DNA of 64,000 nt from Firmicutes bacterium HGW-Firmicutes-14 (GCA_002840275.1 PHAB01000014.1:1-64000); one strand, 5' to 3'. Counted from the first letter of the stretch, positions 1 to 8,056 are shown. The notes: generated by a model not told the origin, from the sequence alone. Numbers and translations are program-made.

Positions 1-114
1 CCCGCACGGCGCTTCTATTTCTACACCGAGTTCATATGAGGCTTCCAGCAGGGTCTTGCCTTCGGCAACCTTTCCCCGGCGGCCGGACGGCTGAAAAATC
101 ACGTTGTATTCCAT
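1..114 (-). CDS. 2Fe-2S ferredoxin domain of a corrinoid-activation (ASKHA, RamA-like) protein, partial
   Basis: Only the first 38 codons are inside the window; the rest lies beyond the left edge. They begin MEYNVIFQPSGRRGKVAEGK and end ...EIEAPCG, which matches the start of a plant-type [2Fe-2S] domain; the final Cys-Gly would be the first cluster ligand. The ATG has an AGGAGG-type ribosome site upstream. In anaerobes this domain opens the large ATP-dependent activators that re-reduce Co(II) corrinoid proteins of methyltransferase systems. The next gene is an MtaA-type methylcobamide methyltransferase, which fits. A stand-alone ferredoxin cannot be excluded from this fragment. Confidence 0.6.
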   Translation of the reverse strand, partial: MEYNVIFQPSGRRGKVAEGKTLLEASYELGVEIEAPCG

Positions 115-145
115 GTCCTCAAAACCCCTCCTCGTCAATTATTCC

Positions 146-1165
146 TTATTTGGCAGCTTCTTTAACTGTATCAACTATAGCTGTCAGATTCTCTGTTTTG
201 GTGGCCGGGGGCACAGCACATCCCGGTGAAATCATGGAGAAACCCTTGGCAATGTTATCTCTGGTTTCTTCTTTAACCCGGGCCACATTCCCCTGGAACA
301 GGGTGTTGACAGGGTCTACGGCTCCTACCAGCGGTGTGGTGATACCTTCTGCCTTGAAGCTCTCCAGTGCTCCGGTCACATTCACTACCGGTTCCACACT
401 TATGGCGGCACAACCGGTCTTGGCGATATCTACCATGATTCTGTCAAGCTTGCCGCAGATATGGATGATGGTTGGCACATTAAATGTTTCAACCTGCTTT
501 TTTTCATAAGGCTGAGCCAGTTGGCGATAAATGGGCGGGCTGATCATGTCCAGGGAAGCCATCATGTCTTCGATGACAATGGCATCGGCGCCGGCTTCAA
601 TCATCGCTTTGCCCAGCATGGTACCGGCCTGCTCACCGGCCTCAACGTATGGAATAACATTTAATGGCTTTCGGTAGGCTTCCATCAGCATTGAGGTTAC
701 CTCCAGGATTTGGCCGGCAATGCTGAAGGGGCCGATTATGCCGCCTATCACGATAACCTTGTCACCAAGAGTATCTTTCAGGATGCGGATTGCTTCCAGA
801 AGTTTTGGTATCCTCCCCCGCTTGAGGAAATCATCCGGAAAATCCACCGTATCACCGATTTTATATGGGTGTACCTTCACACTGGGGAGGCCTTCCCTGC
901 CTCCATCCTTCAAAACAGCACCAAAAGCCTCTGCCTCATGGGTCTGGCAGAAGGGTACCCGTACAGCGTCAAAACCAAGAATTGAATATCCTCCGCCCGC
1001 CAGTTTAGCCATCTGTTCAGCATTATATAAGGCGTCCGGCCAGTAACTGTTCACTTTTTCCATCTGTTCGTAAGTTGCATGCTGGCAGACGCTGATCACA
1101 GGCAGCCGGTCTACCTTTTCTCCTTTTAGTGCTGCCATAAACCGTTCACGACTTGTCATTTCCAA
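146..1165 (-). CDS. MtaA/CmuA-family methylcobamide methyltransferase (uroporphyrinogen decarboxylase fold)
   Basis: A 339-residue protein of the UroD fold used by zinc methyltransferases that move a methyl group from a corrinoid protein to a thiol or other acceptor. Expected zinc ligands are visible: His235-x-Cys237 in TIIHICGK and Cys316 in SPGCAVPPATKTENL, the MtaA/MtbA pattern rather than that of true HemE. The start is a TTG 8 nt after AGGAGG; the ATG two codons later is spaced too far. It lies 31 bp upstream of the partial 2Fe-2S activator gene and follows a QueG-like Fe-S gene, so a corrinoid demethylation module is likely. The methyl acceptor is unknown; non-methanogens often use tetrahydrofolate or an unidentified acceptor. 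Confidence 0.85.
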   Translation of the reverse strand: MEMTSRERFMAALKGEKVDRLPVISVCQHATYEQMEKVNSYWPDALYNAEQMAKLAGGGYSILGFDAVRVPFCQTHEAEAFGAVLKDGGREGLPSVKVHPYKIGDTVDFPDDFLKRGRIPKLLEAIRILKDTLGDKVIVIGGIIGPFSIAGQILEVTSMLMEAYRKPLNVIPYVEAGEQAGTMLGKAMIEAGADAIVIEDMMASLDMISPPIYRQLAQPYEKKQVETFNVPTIIHICGKLDRIMVDIAKTGCAAISVEPVVNVTGALESFKAEGITTPLVGAVDPVNTLFQGNVARVKEETRDNIAKGFSMISPGCAVPPATKTENLTAIVDTVKEAAK

Positions 1166-1186
1166 TTTATATTCCTCCTTTTTAAC

Positions 1187-1939
1187 TTAGATTCTGATTT
1201 GCCCGGCTGTATCTGTTTCACCCCTCTTTCCCAGTGGACATGCAGCAACACATACCCCACAAATATACTTTCCTATGGCAGGAAAATTTCTAGCCAGTTG
1301 CCCGGCACATAAATCAACATCTATCATTGCCTTAATCCTGTCAGTTCGTGACCACTCCCGGTCACTGACTGCTCCTGCGGGGCAGGCTGTGACACATCTG
1401 CTGCAGGTGCCGCACCTCCCGCCGAAACACGGTTTTTGGGAAACCTCCAACGGTGCATCTGTAAGCACAGTTGCCCAGCTTAACCTGGCTCCATATTGTC
1501 TGGTGACCAGCAGACCGTTTTTACCTATCCAGCCCAAACCGGCACAAGTTGCCGCCGTTTTATGCTGGAACAGGGGAAATAACCTGGATATAAAACGCAT
1601 ATCCTCCTGGTCCGAATCGGGAGGGATAGCCAGCGCCCGCCATCCCTGGAGCCTTAAATAAGTGACAATTTTCTCCTGAATACTCTCCAGTTCAGAATCA
1701 ATCTCGGGGAACTGGTTGTTGTAGGCGGTAACTCCTTTTTTTCTGATTATGCTCTGAATCAGCGGTGGATGCTTGATTGCCAGGGAAATAGCCCTCGGGA
1801 TATGTCTGAATTCACCCGCCAGTCCACAGCTGACATCCCCGAACCCAGCCAGGGTAGCGCCCCATCTGGATATTTTGTTGCTAAGGTGAGTGGAATCAAT
1901 TTTTGCTTTGTTGCACTTTAAGCTGTTAACCTGCCCCAT
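1187..1939 (-). CDS. QueG-like double [4Fe-4S] cluster protein
   Basis: A 250-residue soluble protein with two ferredoxin-type cysteine sets: CFGGRCGTCSRCVTACP near residues 185-201 and a second set ending CGVCVAACP near the C-terminus. This arrangement occurs in epoxyqueuosine reductase (QueG) and related corrinoid-linked reductases. It is much shorter than QueG (about 380 residues) and sits beside corrinoid methyltransferase genes, so an electron-transfer role in corrinoid metabolism is more likely than queuosine synthesis. I chose the internal ATG at 1939 (MGQVNSLK) because GGAGGG lies 6 nt before it; a longer reading starting ten codons upstream lacks a ribosome site. Confidence 0.7.
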   Translation of the reverse strand: MGQVNSLKCNKAKIDSTHLSNKISRWGATLAGFGDVSCGLAGEFRHIPRAISLAIKHPPLIQSIIRKKGVTAYNNQFPEIDSELESIQEKIVTYLRLQGWRALAIPPDSDQEDMRFISRLFPLFQHKTAATCAGLGWIGKNGLLVTRQYGARLSWATVLTDAPLEVSQKPCFGGRCGTCSRCVTACPAGAVSDREWSRTDRIKAMIDVDLCAGQLARNFPAIGKYICGVCVAACPLGKRGETDTAGQIRI

Positions 1940-2121
1940 GATATCCCTCCTCAGCTGTAAATAATGCAATTTCTATGCCAGCCAGGTCCAAATCAGGATG
2001 GTTTTTTTTGTTTATTTGCCGTAGACGGTCTCCGGCAAGGGTTTCTCAGCTTAATAAATAATCTGTAATGATTCATATCCCGGCGATTCTTATTTGATCT
2101 TTTTGTATCACTCAGCACAGT

Positions 2122-2283
2122 TGTTCAAAAATGGAACATTTATAAGAACTTTCTCTTCAGAAAACAGGCAGCATTGTTAAAAAACTGTCTTATAGCGGTA
2201 CAGTTCTTCCGGACAACACCCTGTTCCATTTTGGAACTCTGTTCCACACCTGTTCCGGAGCAAATGGCACATATTTTGGAACA
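2122..2283 (+). promoter_or_regulatory. Cluster of TGTTCC/GGAACA dyads, candidate enhancer-binding-protein sites
   Basis: The 465-bp gap between the QueG-like gene and the 2435 gene holds repeated half-sites: TGTTC-N7-GAACA at 2122-2138, a perfect palindrome GTTCCATTTTGGAAC at 2223-2237, TGTTCCA at 2240, TGTTCC at 2251 and TGGAACA at 2277-2283. The last group lies about 90-150 bp upstream of the -24 element of a sigma-54 promoter, where bacterial enhancer-binding proteins bind. No activator gene is adjacent, so the cognate regulator is unknown. I see no gene in this gap. Confidence 0.55.
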
Positions 2284-2373
2284 CCCGGGCAAACCCCTGT
2301 ATAATCCTGTTCTTTTTTTTCTCCCCGCCGCGCCGGGGTTTTGCACCCTTGTTTTAGTCTCCCTTGCCATAGA

Positions 2374-2389
2374 TGGCATATAATTTGCA
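2374..2389 (+). promoter_or_regulatory. Sigma-54 (-24/-12) promoter
   Basis: TGGCATATAATTTGCA matches the sigma-54 consensus TGGCAYRNNNNTTGCW at every defined position. GG is at 2375-2376 and GC at 2387-2388, the required 12-bp spacing. Transcription would start near 2400, about 35 bp before the TTG start of the membrane-protein gene at 2435. Confidence 0.75.
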
Positions 2390-2434
2390 ATTTAAATCTA
2401 ATATCATGCTTTTCGGGAAAGGGGGTGAATACAT

Positions 2435-3274
2435 TTGAATGAAATACTTAATCTGGGCCTAATTCTATCGTCTTTCGCCGGTGGAATGTTCGCAGCATTT
2501 ATAGGCGCCTTACCGGCTTTTATCCTCAGTGGTGTTTTTATTCTTATGGGTGTAAGTATCGTCCTAGCCGGCGGACCCTCTGATGTCCTGAATTTTTTGG
2601 GCTTTGGACCCTTTTTCGGTCCCCACATAGCCTGGGCATCGGCAGTGGCCGCAACCGCTTATGCGGGTAAAAAGGGGTTACTGGAATCGGGGCTGGAAAT
2701 CAAGGTCCCTCTGGGGAAACTAAATAATCCCAATGTTCTCCTGGTGGGTGGTATCTTCGGAGTATTAGCTTACCTGATCAGCGCCGTGCTAACCCAGGTA
2801 AATTTCCCTGCTGCTCCGGTTGCTGTGGCCGTTTTTGTAAACCTGGTCATTGCCCGCCTTTTATTCGGGCAGAGCGGTCTGTTCGGGAAACCCGAAGGAC
2901 CAAAACAGGTTCTGCCCGCTGCCGAAACCCTGGTCAGCAATATTCTTCTGGGATTGGCCGTAGGTATGGCTACAGCCTATATCACAATGGCTACAGGTAA
3001 TATCTTGCTTGGTTTTGGAATCAGTGCCGTAATTCTTTATTACCTGCAGATGGGATTCGAAGTGCCGGTTACTCACCACATCTCATTCACCGCTGCCCTG
3101 GCGGCCTTGACAACAGGTAATATATACCTGGGGGCCGTGGCCGGGGCTATTGCAGCCCTTATAGGGGAGGTTATCACCAACTTATTTGTTAAGGATGGGG
3201 ATACCCTGATCGACCCCTGGGCAGGTACTATTGTGGTTACTTCATTCCTGTTCTATTTCTGGCCTAAGGGATGA
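2435..3274 (+). CDS. Polytopic membrane protein of unknown function
   Basis: A 279-residue hydrophobic protein with roughly seven to eight membrane segments and many glycine/alanine-rich helices. Notable loops are GFGPFFGPHIAW near residue 55 and a MGFEVPVTHHISFTAALA segment near residue 202 with a conserved-looking His pair. I do not recognise the family with certainty; it resembles small uncharacterised 'permease' proteins. The start is TTG, 6 nt after GGGGGTGA. It is a single-gene unit with its own sigma-54 promoter and a strong terminator, so it is probably induced by a specific nutrient or stress signal. No substrate can be assigned. Confidence 0.7.
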   Translation: MNEILNLGLILSSFAGGMFAAFIGALPAFILSGVFILMGVSIVLAGGPSDVLNFLGFGPFFGPHIAWASAVAATAYAGKKGLLESGLEIKVPLGKLNNPNVLLVGGIFGVLAYLISAVLTQVNFPAAPVAVAVFVNLVIARLLFGQSGLFGKPEGPKQVLPAAETLVSNILLGLAVGMATAYITMATGNILLGFGISAVILYYLQMGFEVPVTHHISFTAALAALTTGNIYLGAVAGAIAALIGEVITNLFVKDGDTLIDPWAGTIVVTSFLFYFWPKG

Positions 3275-3337
3275 TTAGGCGCTTTAACAAATTAAAAGCG
3301 CCCGGACCGCAAAAATGTTGCAAAATATCATAAATAA

Positions 3338-3384
3338 GGGAGCGTTCCATAATAAAAATCTTATGGAGACGCTCCCTGTTTTTG
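3338..3384 (+). terminator. Rho-independent terminator
   Basis: The arms GGGAGCGTTCCATAA and TTATGGAGACGCTCCC enclose a short A-rich loop and are followed by TGTTTTTGG. A separate smaller hairpin, GGCGCTTT...AAAGCGCC, lies just downstream of the stop codon at 3278-3301. Confidence 0.8.
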
Positions 3385-3448
3385 GTTACATAAAACAAAT
3401 TGAAATCATATAATAACATGAAGTTAAAATATAAGGATGTGTTCAATA

Positions 3449-3979
3449 ATGACAGATCAGATTAAACCGAACCAGGTTCCGCCTTGCCCCGGCGGTACCT
3501 TATATACCATTATGCCTGGAGATTCATATTTTGGTTTAGCCAGAAGATTCAATACCACCATAGAAGCATTGATTGCAGCAAACCCAGGGGCTGACCCCCA
3601 AAACCTGCAAATAGGACAACAAATTTGTATTCCCATACCTCCCACAGGTATGCCATGCCCTGGTGGCTTTCTTTATGTGATCAGACCTGGTGACACTTAT
3701 TTCTCGATTGCGCGCCGGTTTGGGACAGTTGTTCCGGCGCTGATATCTGCAAATCCGGGTGTTGATCCCAACCGGCTGATGGTTGGTCAGTCAATTTGTG
3801 TCCCCGCACCCCAGCCCATTCCATGTCCGGGTGGCCGCTTTTATACTATTGTTTCCGGAGATACCTTGTTCAGTATTGGCCGCCGGTTCAATACCACAGT
3901 AAACGCCTTAATTGCGGCAAACCCAGGGATAGATCCCAATAACCTGCAACCGGGACAGGTAATATGTATTCCGGGCTAG
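3449..3979 (+). CDS. Triple LysM-repeat protein
   Basis: A 176-residue protein made almost wholly of three LysM modules at about residues 13-62, 69-118 and 124-175. Each begins CPGG and carries a YxIxxGD(S/T)xFxIARRF core and an NPG-(A/V/I)-DP turn before the C-I-P end. LysM binds N-acetylglucosamine in peptidoglycan or related glycans. There is no signal peptide, which in spore formers suggests a mother-cell-made spore cortex/coat protein or non-classical export. The ATG at 3449 is preferred because AAGGATG lies about 8 nt upstream; an ATG at 3437 overlaps that site. The cysteines around each module could form disulfides. Confidence 0.85.
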   Translation: MTDQIKPNQVPPCPGGTLYTIMPGDSYFGLARRFNTTIEALIAANPGADPQNLQIGQQICIPIPPTGMPCPGGFLYVIRPGDTYFSIARRFGTVVPALISANPGVDPNRLMVGQSICVPAPQPIPCPGGRFYTIVSGDTLFSIGRRFNTTVNALIAANPGIDPNNLQPGQVICIPG

Positions 3980-3985
3980 TTGTAC

Positions 3986-4023
3986 AGTGACCCATAATTT
4001 AAATTATGGGTCACTTATTTTTG
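3986..4023. terminator. Bidirectional terminator
   Basis: A 30-bp perfect palindrome with arms AGTGACCCATAATTT and AAATTATGGGTCACT, followed by TATTTTT on the plus strand. It separates the convergent LysM and mnmA genes. Confidence 0.85.
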
Positions 4024-4038
4024 ATCATTCAACCCGTT

Positions 4039-5127
4039 TCATAACTTCCTCTCTATAGTCCCTCCACCGACCACATAATCACCTTCATAATAGACCACAG
4101 CCTGTCCGGGGGTAATTGCTCTCTGGGGTTGAGCAAAAATCACCTTAACCCTGTCCCCGCCTTCCGGGTAAATTACTGCTTCCGCAGGCCTGGCCGCATA
4201 ACGGATTTTGGCCTTTACGGTCATTGGCGTTTCCAGTTTTTCAATCAGTATGAAACTATTGTCGGCAGCCAAAAGCCCTGTGCTGAAAACATCCCGGTCG
4301 CGACCCAGAATTACGGCATTTTTCTCCGGCTTCAGGGCCACAACGTACATTGGCTCCCCAAAAGCAATGCCGAGGCCTTTGCGCTGGCCCACAGTGTAAT
4401 AAGTCAATCCTTTATGTTCACCAAGGACATTACCCTCAATATCCACGAAGGGTCCCGGCTCAATCTCTGCTCCTGCCCTTTCCCTCATAAACCGGCCGTA
4501 ATCATTATCAGTTACAAAACAAATCTCCTGGCTCTCCGGTTTATTTGCTACCTTCAGATTATATGAAGCAGCCATCCGCCGGACTTCGTCTTTTTCATAA
4601 TCCCCCAGCGGCATAAGCGTCCTGCTTAATTGCTCCTGGGTCATATTATAAAGCACATAAGTCTGGTCTTTACGGCTGTCTTTTGCTTTTCTTATTACAT
4701 AACGCCCCCGTTTTTTATCATAGGAAATACGGGCATAATGACCTGTAGCAATGAAATCCGCCCCAAGGGCCACCGCTTTGACAAGAAATGCATCAAACTT
4801 GATAAACCTGTTACAGGCTATACACGGGTTGGGTGTCCTTCCCGCAAGGTATTCCCTGATAAAAAGGCTGATAACCTTTTCCTCAAACAGATCCCTAAAG
4901 TTCATAACATAAAAGGGTATGCCCAGAGTATCGGCTACCCGCCTGGCATCATCCACCGCAGACAGTGAACAGCACCCTCCCTGTTCTTCCTCCTTCTGCG
5001 GATCGTCTGACGGCCATATCTGCATGGTAACACCTATAACCTCATATCCTTCATCCCGTAAAAGAGCGGCTGTGAGAGAACTATCCACTCCGCCGCTCAT
5101 GGCAACCACAACTTTTTTTTTCCTCAT
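4039..5127 (-). CDS. mnmA: tRNA-specific 2-thiouridylase MnmA
   Basis: A 362-residue enzyme that activates U34 of Lys, Glu and Gln tRNAs with ATP and inserts sulfur. The PP-loop VVAMSGGVDSSLTAALL is at the N-terminus. The two catalytic cysteines are in GRTPNPCIACNRFIKF (about residue 100) and PESQEICFV (about 200). Length is standard. AAGGTGAT lies 5 nt before the ATG. It is the last gene of iscR-iscS-iscU-mnmA, 9 bp after the scaffold gene, so sulfur donor and acceptor are co-expressed. Confidence 0.96.
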   Translation of the reverse strand: MRKKKVVVAMSGGVDSSLTAALLRDEGYEVIGVTMQIWPSDDPQKEEEQGGCCSLSAVDDARRVADTLGIPFYVMNFRDLFEEKVISLFIREYLAGRTPNPCIACNRFIKFDAFLVKAVALGADFIATGHYARISYDKKRGRYVIRKAKDSRKDQTYVLYNMTQEQLSRTLMPLGDYEKDEVRRMAASYNLKVANKPESQEICFVTDNDYGRFMRERAGAEIEPGPFVDIEGNVLGEHKGLTYYTVGQRKGLGIAFGEPMYVVALKPEKNAVILGRDRDVFSTGLLAADNSFILIEKLETPMTVKAKIRYAARPAEAVIYPEGGDRVKVIFAQPQRAITPGQAVVYYEGDYVVGGGTIERKL

Positions 5128-5136
5128 AAAATCACC

Positions 5137-5514
5137 TTATTTGGCCTCTAACTTGTTCTTGTAGTCTTCAATGGCCTTATGCAGAGCATCGGCCGCCAGG
5201 TTTGAACAGTGCATCTTGGCCGGCGGCAGACCTCCCAGCGCCTCAGCCACCGCTTTATTGGTAATCTCCAGGGCCTCATCCAGGGATTTGCCCTTGACCA
5301 ATTCAGTGACCATACTGCTTGTGGCAATCGCTGCGCCGCAACCAAAGGTCTTAAATTTAACATCTTCAATAATCCCGTCATCACTCACTTTAATTGATAT
5401 CCTCATTATATCCCCACAAGTGGGGTTGCCTACCTCACCCACACCCGAAGCATCTTCAACTTCTCCCACATTCCGTGGATTGGTAAAATGGTCCATTACC
5501 TTCTCATTATACAT
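5137..5514 (-). CDS. iscU: Fe-S cluster scaffold IscU/NifU N-terminal type
   Basis: A 125-residue scaffold starting MYNEKVMDHFTNPRNVGEVE. The three cluster cysteines are visible: GNPTCGD, FGCGAAIA and the C-terminal KMHCSNLA. This is the short, clostridial NifU-like form without Fdx or Nfu domains. The ATG at 5514 follows GAGGAG at about 9 nt; an upstream extension lacks a ribosome site and would run further into iscS. It overlaps the end of the cysteine desulfurase gene by 8 bp, indicating translational coupling. Confidence 0.95.
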   Translation of the reverse strand: MYNEKVMDHFTNPRNVGEVEDASGVGEVGNPTCGDIMRISIKVSDDGIIEDVKFKTFGCGAAIATSSMVTELVKGKSLDEALEITNKAVAEALGGLPPAKMHCSNLAADALHKAIEDYKNKLEAK

Positions 5515-6715
5515 TTGAACAGCACTCCTCACTTTGGTGTTTGTCAGCCTGAACCCTGCCTGCATACAGGGGGGACATAGCCCTTAACCTTTTTACGATT
5601 TCGGGCAGTACTTCAATAACATAATCTGCTTCTTCTTCCGTATTTTCCTTGCCAAGGGTAAGGCGCAGCGAACCATGGGCAATCTCATGGGACAGCCCCA
5701 TCGCCAGCAGGACATGGGACGGGTCAAGGGAACCGGAAGTACATGCCGACCCGCTGGAGGCGGCAACTCCTTTCATGTCAAGGCTCAAAAGCAGGGATTC
5801 CCCTTCGATAAACTGGAAGCTAAGGTTGACATTGTTGGGCAGCCTTTCTGCGGGGTGCCCGTTAAGTTTCACATAATCTATTTTTTCCATAATGCCTTTG
5901 ATCATCCTGTCCCTTAGACGGGCCTGGTAAGGGGCCTGTTCACCTACAGAGACGGCAGCCTTCTCTATAGCCAGGCCTAATCCTGCGATTCCCGGGACAT
6001 TAAGAGTGCCGGGACGGCGCTTACGCTCTTGGGAACCGCCGAAGGTAACAGGCAGCATACGGACACCCTTCCTCATATAAAGGCACCCGATACCCTTCGG
6101 ACCGTAAAATTTATGGGCAGAAATGGCCAGAAGGTCGATATTCAGTTCATTCACATCGACAGGAATCTTCCCGATTGACTGAACAGTGTCACTGTGCAAA
6201 GGAATGCCTTTTCCCCTGGCTATGGCGCCGATTTCCTTAATAGGCTGAATTGTGCCGACCTCATTGTTGGCATGCATGATTGAAACAAGTATGGTCCTGT
6301 CGGTAATGGCGTTTTTTAAGTCTTCAGTCCTCACCATACCATATTCGTCAACCGGAAGGTAGGTGACTTCAAAGCCCTCTCTTTCAAGGGATTTACAGGT
6401 ATCCAGAACCGCATGGTGTTCAATGGATGACGTAATAATATGATTGCCTCTCTTCCGGTTGGCATATGCCACTCCCCGGACAGCCAGGTTATCTGCTTCA
6501 GTCCCGCCGCTGGTAAAAATTATCTCATCCGGCTGCGCTCCTATGGCTTGGGCCACCTTTTCCCGGGCCTCATCAACAGCCTTGCGGGCTTCCCTGCCGA
6601 AGGAATGTACACTGGACGGGTTGCCATAAGTTTCAGTCATATATTTAACCATAAATGTAGCTACATCGTTATCGGTTCTGGTGGTTGCACTGTGGTCCAT
6701 GTAAATCTTTTTCAC
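5507..6715 (-). CDS. iscS: Cysteine desulfurase, NifS/IscS family
   Basis: A 402-residue PLP enzyme converting cysteine to alanine with enzyme-bound persulfide. The N-terminus IYMDHSATTRTD is typical. The PLP lysine lies in LLAISAHKFYGPKGIG and the persulfide cysteine in SSGSACTSGSLDPSH, the group I loop. The start is GTG after GGAGATGGAG. It lies 26 bp after the Rrf2 regulator gene and overlaps iscU. It supplies sulfur to both cluster assembly and MnmA in this operon. Confidence 0.96.
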   Translation of the reverse strand: MKKIYMDHSATTRTDNDVATFMVKYMTETYGNPSSVHSFGREARKAVDEAREKVAQAIGAQPDEIIFTSGGTEADNLAVRGVAYANRKRGNHIITSSIEHHAVLDTCKSLEREGFEVTYLPVDEYGMVRTEDLKNAITDRTILVSIMHANNEVGTIQPIKEIGAIARGKGIPLHSDTVQSIGKIPVDVNELNIDLLAISAHKFYGPKGIGCLYMRKGVRMLPVTFGGSQERKRRPGTLNVPGIAGLGLAIEKAAVSVGEQAPYQARLRDRMIKGIMEKIDYVKLNGHPAERLPNNVNLSFQFIEGESLLLSLDMKGVAASSGSACTSGSLDPSHVLLAMGLSHEIAHGSLRLTLGKENTEEEADYVIEVLPEIVKRLRAMSPLYAGRVQADKHQSEECCSNV

Positions 6716-6741
6716 TGAAACTCCATCTCCTTCACAAAGTC

Positions 6742-7194
6742 TTAAATATAGTACATGTAAAAATCCCGGTTCATTTTAGCCCGTTCTGCATCCCTGCACA
6801 TGTCTGCAAGAGAAATTGAGTCCAGAACCTCTTCGATACTCTCCTTAACCTTTTCCCAGACATTTCTGGTAATACAGAATTCAGATTTCATACACTGTTC
6901 GGGGTCATCGTCATTTACACATTCTACCGGAGCAATCGGTCCTTCCAGGACACGTACTATGTCTCCCACTTTGATATCATCCGGGTCCCTGGCCAGTATA
7001 TAACCTCCCTGCGCCCCCCTGACACTTTTAACCAGCCCTGCCTTCCTTAAGCCGGCAATAAGCTGCTCAAGATAATGTTCGGACAGGCTCTGGCGTTCAG
7101 CGATGCTTTTCAGTGAAATCGGTCCCTGGCCATAATGCTGGGCCAGGTCAAACATGGCCTGAACCCCGTAATGACCTTTAGTTGATATCTTCAA
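6742..7194 (-). CDS. iscR: Rrf2-family Fe-S regulator, IscR type
   Basis: A 150-residue winged-helix regulator starting MKISTKGHYGVQAMFDLAQHY, with the helix-turn-helix at about residues 26-60 (SLKSIAERQSLSEHYLEQL). Three cysteines at 92, 101 and 107 (ECVNDDDPEQCMKSEFC) occupy the [2Fe-2S] ligand region of IscR, with spacing slightly wider than in the enterobacterial protein. First gene of the isc operon; a sigma-A promoter and a matching operator lie upstream, so autorepression according to cluster status is likely. A CymR-like cysteine-metabolism role is less likely given the cysteines. Confidence 0.88.
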   Translation of the reverse strand: MKISTKGHYGVQAMFDLAQHYGQGPISLKSIAERQSLSEHYLEQLIAGLRKAGLVKSVRGAQGGYILARDPDDIKVGDIVRVLEGPIAPVECVNDDDPEQCMKSEFCITRNVWEKVKESIEEVLDSISLADMCRDAERAKMNRDFYMYYI

Positions 7195-7210
7195 AGGCCT
7201 CCCCCCTGTT

Positions 7211-7235
7211 AATCCCTACTATTTTACTTGGTATT
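7211..7235 (-). promoter_or_regulatory. Rrf2/IscR-type operator
   Basis: On the minus strand the site reads AATACC-AAGTAAAATAGTA-GGGATT, an imperfect dyad like the ATACC-N-AGT...ACT-N-GGTAT operators of clostridial Rrf2 regulators. It begins a few bases after the predicted transcription start of the isc operon, a position suited to repression. Confidence 0.6.
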
Positions 7236-7246
7236 ATCTATGAATT

Positions 7247-7275
7247 ATGTTAGCACAACGACCATTTAATGTCAA
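7247..7275 (-). promoter_or_regulatory. Sigma-A promoter of the isc operon
   Basis: The -35 TTGACA (7275-7270) and -10 TAACAT (7252-7247) are separated by 17 bp on the minus strand, giving a start near 7240. A 10-bp inverted repeat, GAATTATGTT (7242-7251) and AACATAATTC (7275-7284), brackets the promoter exactly and could be a second operator. Confidence 0.75.
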
Positions 7276-7373
7276 ACATAATTCCCACTGTTTTAGTATG
7301 ATTTTTTTTGCATTTTTTATCCGTTTACTTCCGGATATACCGTCAGCTCAAACAAAGCCGCATTTATCTTCCA

Positions 7374-7389
7374 TGTGACCTATCTCACA
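7374..7389 (+). promoter_or_regulatory. Exact CRP/FNR-class consensus site upstream of tetR
   Basis: TGTGACCTATCTCACA matches TGTGA-N6-TCACA exactly. It lies between the divergent isc promoter and the tetR gene, 62 bp before the tetR ATG. The Crp/Fnr protein encoded at 19323-20009 has a recognition helix unlike CRP, so a different family member may use this site. Confidence 0.45.
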
Positions 7390-7450
7390 GCAATCAAAAC
7401 AGATTTTTGATACATTTAAACAAGGCATTAAGGATTAGGAGGTGACAAGT

Positions 7451-8056
7451 ATGTCAAAGAAACCCACAGAAGTACGCAAAAAACAGATAATTGAAGCAGC
7501 ACTGGACATCATCGCTGAAAAAGGTGTAAGCGGTCTGACAACAGCAGAAACCGCTGAAATGGTAGGTTTTACCGAGGCAGCCCTGTTCAACCATTTCCCG
7601 TCCAAAACGGAGATACTTAGGGCGGCGGTCAATCATGCCCATCAGTCCCTTTTTAGCGGAATTCATGATATAACCGGACAGGATTTGGGACCCCTGACCA
7701 AACTTGAGGCAATACTGAAATACCAGTTATCTTTTCTTAAGAAAAACCGGGGCATTCCCAGGATAATTTTTTCCGATGAACTTCACCTAAAAAATAAGGA
7801 CCTGAAGGCTCTCCTTGTCAATAACCATGAAAAATATATGAATGTCATTACCGCGGTTATCGAGGAAGGGATATTCAGCGGGTTATTCAGGACTGACCTT
7901 GATGCCAGGATGGGGGCCAAGGCATTTTTCGGCCTGATTCAGAATGTCATGTTCAGTTCTTCACTGCACAGCGCCTCAACTGACCCCGGGGACCAGTTTG
8001 AGCCTATAAAACGATTCTTACGGGGCAGTTTTATCGCCCGCAGCCATTGTGGTTAA
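7451..8056 (+). CDS. TetR/AcrR-family transcriptional regulator
   Basis: A 201-residue repressor-type protein. Residues 8-54 form the TetR DNA-binding domain (RKKQIIEAALDIIAEKGVSG...TAEMVGFTEAALFNHFPSK), and the remainder is an all-helical ligand/dimer domain. The ATG at 7451 is chosen because AGGAGGTGA ends 5 nt before it; a GTG at 7442 lies inside the ribosome site. No efflux gene is adjacent. The next gene is spoVG, whose promoter contains a TetR-like palindrome, so spoVG or its leader may be a target. The ligand is unknown. Confidence 0.85.
   Translation: MSKKPTEVRKKQIIEAALDIIAEKGVSGLTTAETAEMVGFTEAALFNHFPSKTEILRAAVNHAHQSLFSGIHDITGQDLGPLTKLEAILKYQLSFLKKNRGIPRIIFSDELHLKNKDLKALLVNNHEKYMNVITAVIEEGIFSGLFRTDLDARMGAKAFFGLIQNVMFSSSLHSASTDPGDQFEPIKRFLRGSFIARSHCG

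Noticed and set aside
2122-2283. GTTCC/GGAAC repeats considered as a CRISPR or iteron array
   Set aside because: Half-sites are 5-7 nt with irregular spacing and alternate orientation; no repeat of 20 nt or more and no cas genes.
2140-2390. Short minus-strand frames in the gap before the membrane-protein gene
   Set aside because: Low-complexity, no ribosome sites, and they overlap the dyad cluster and the sigma-54 promoter.
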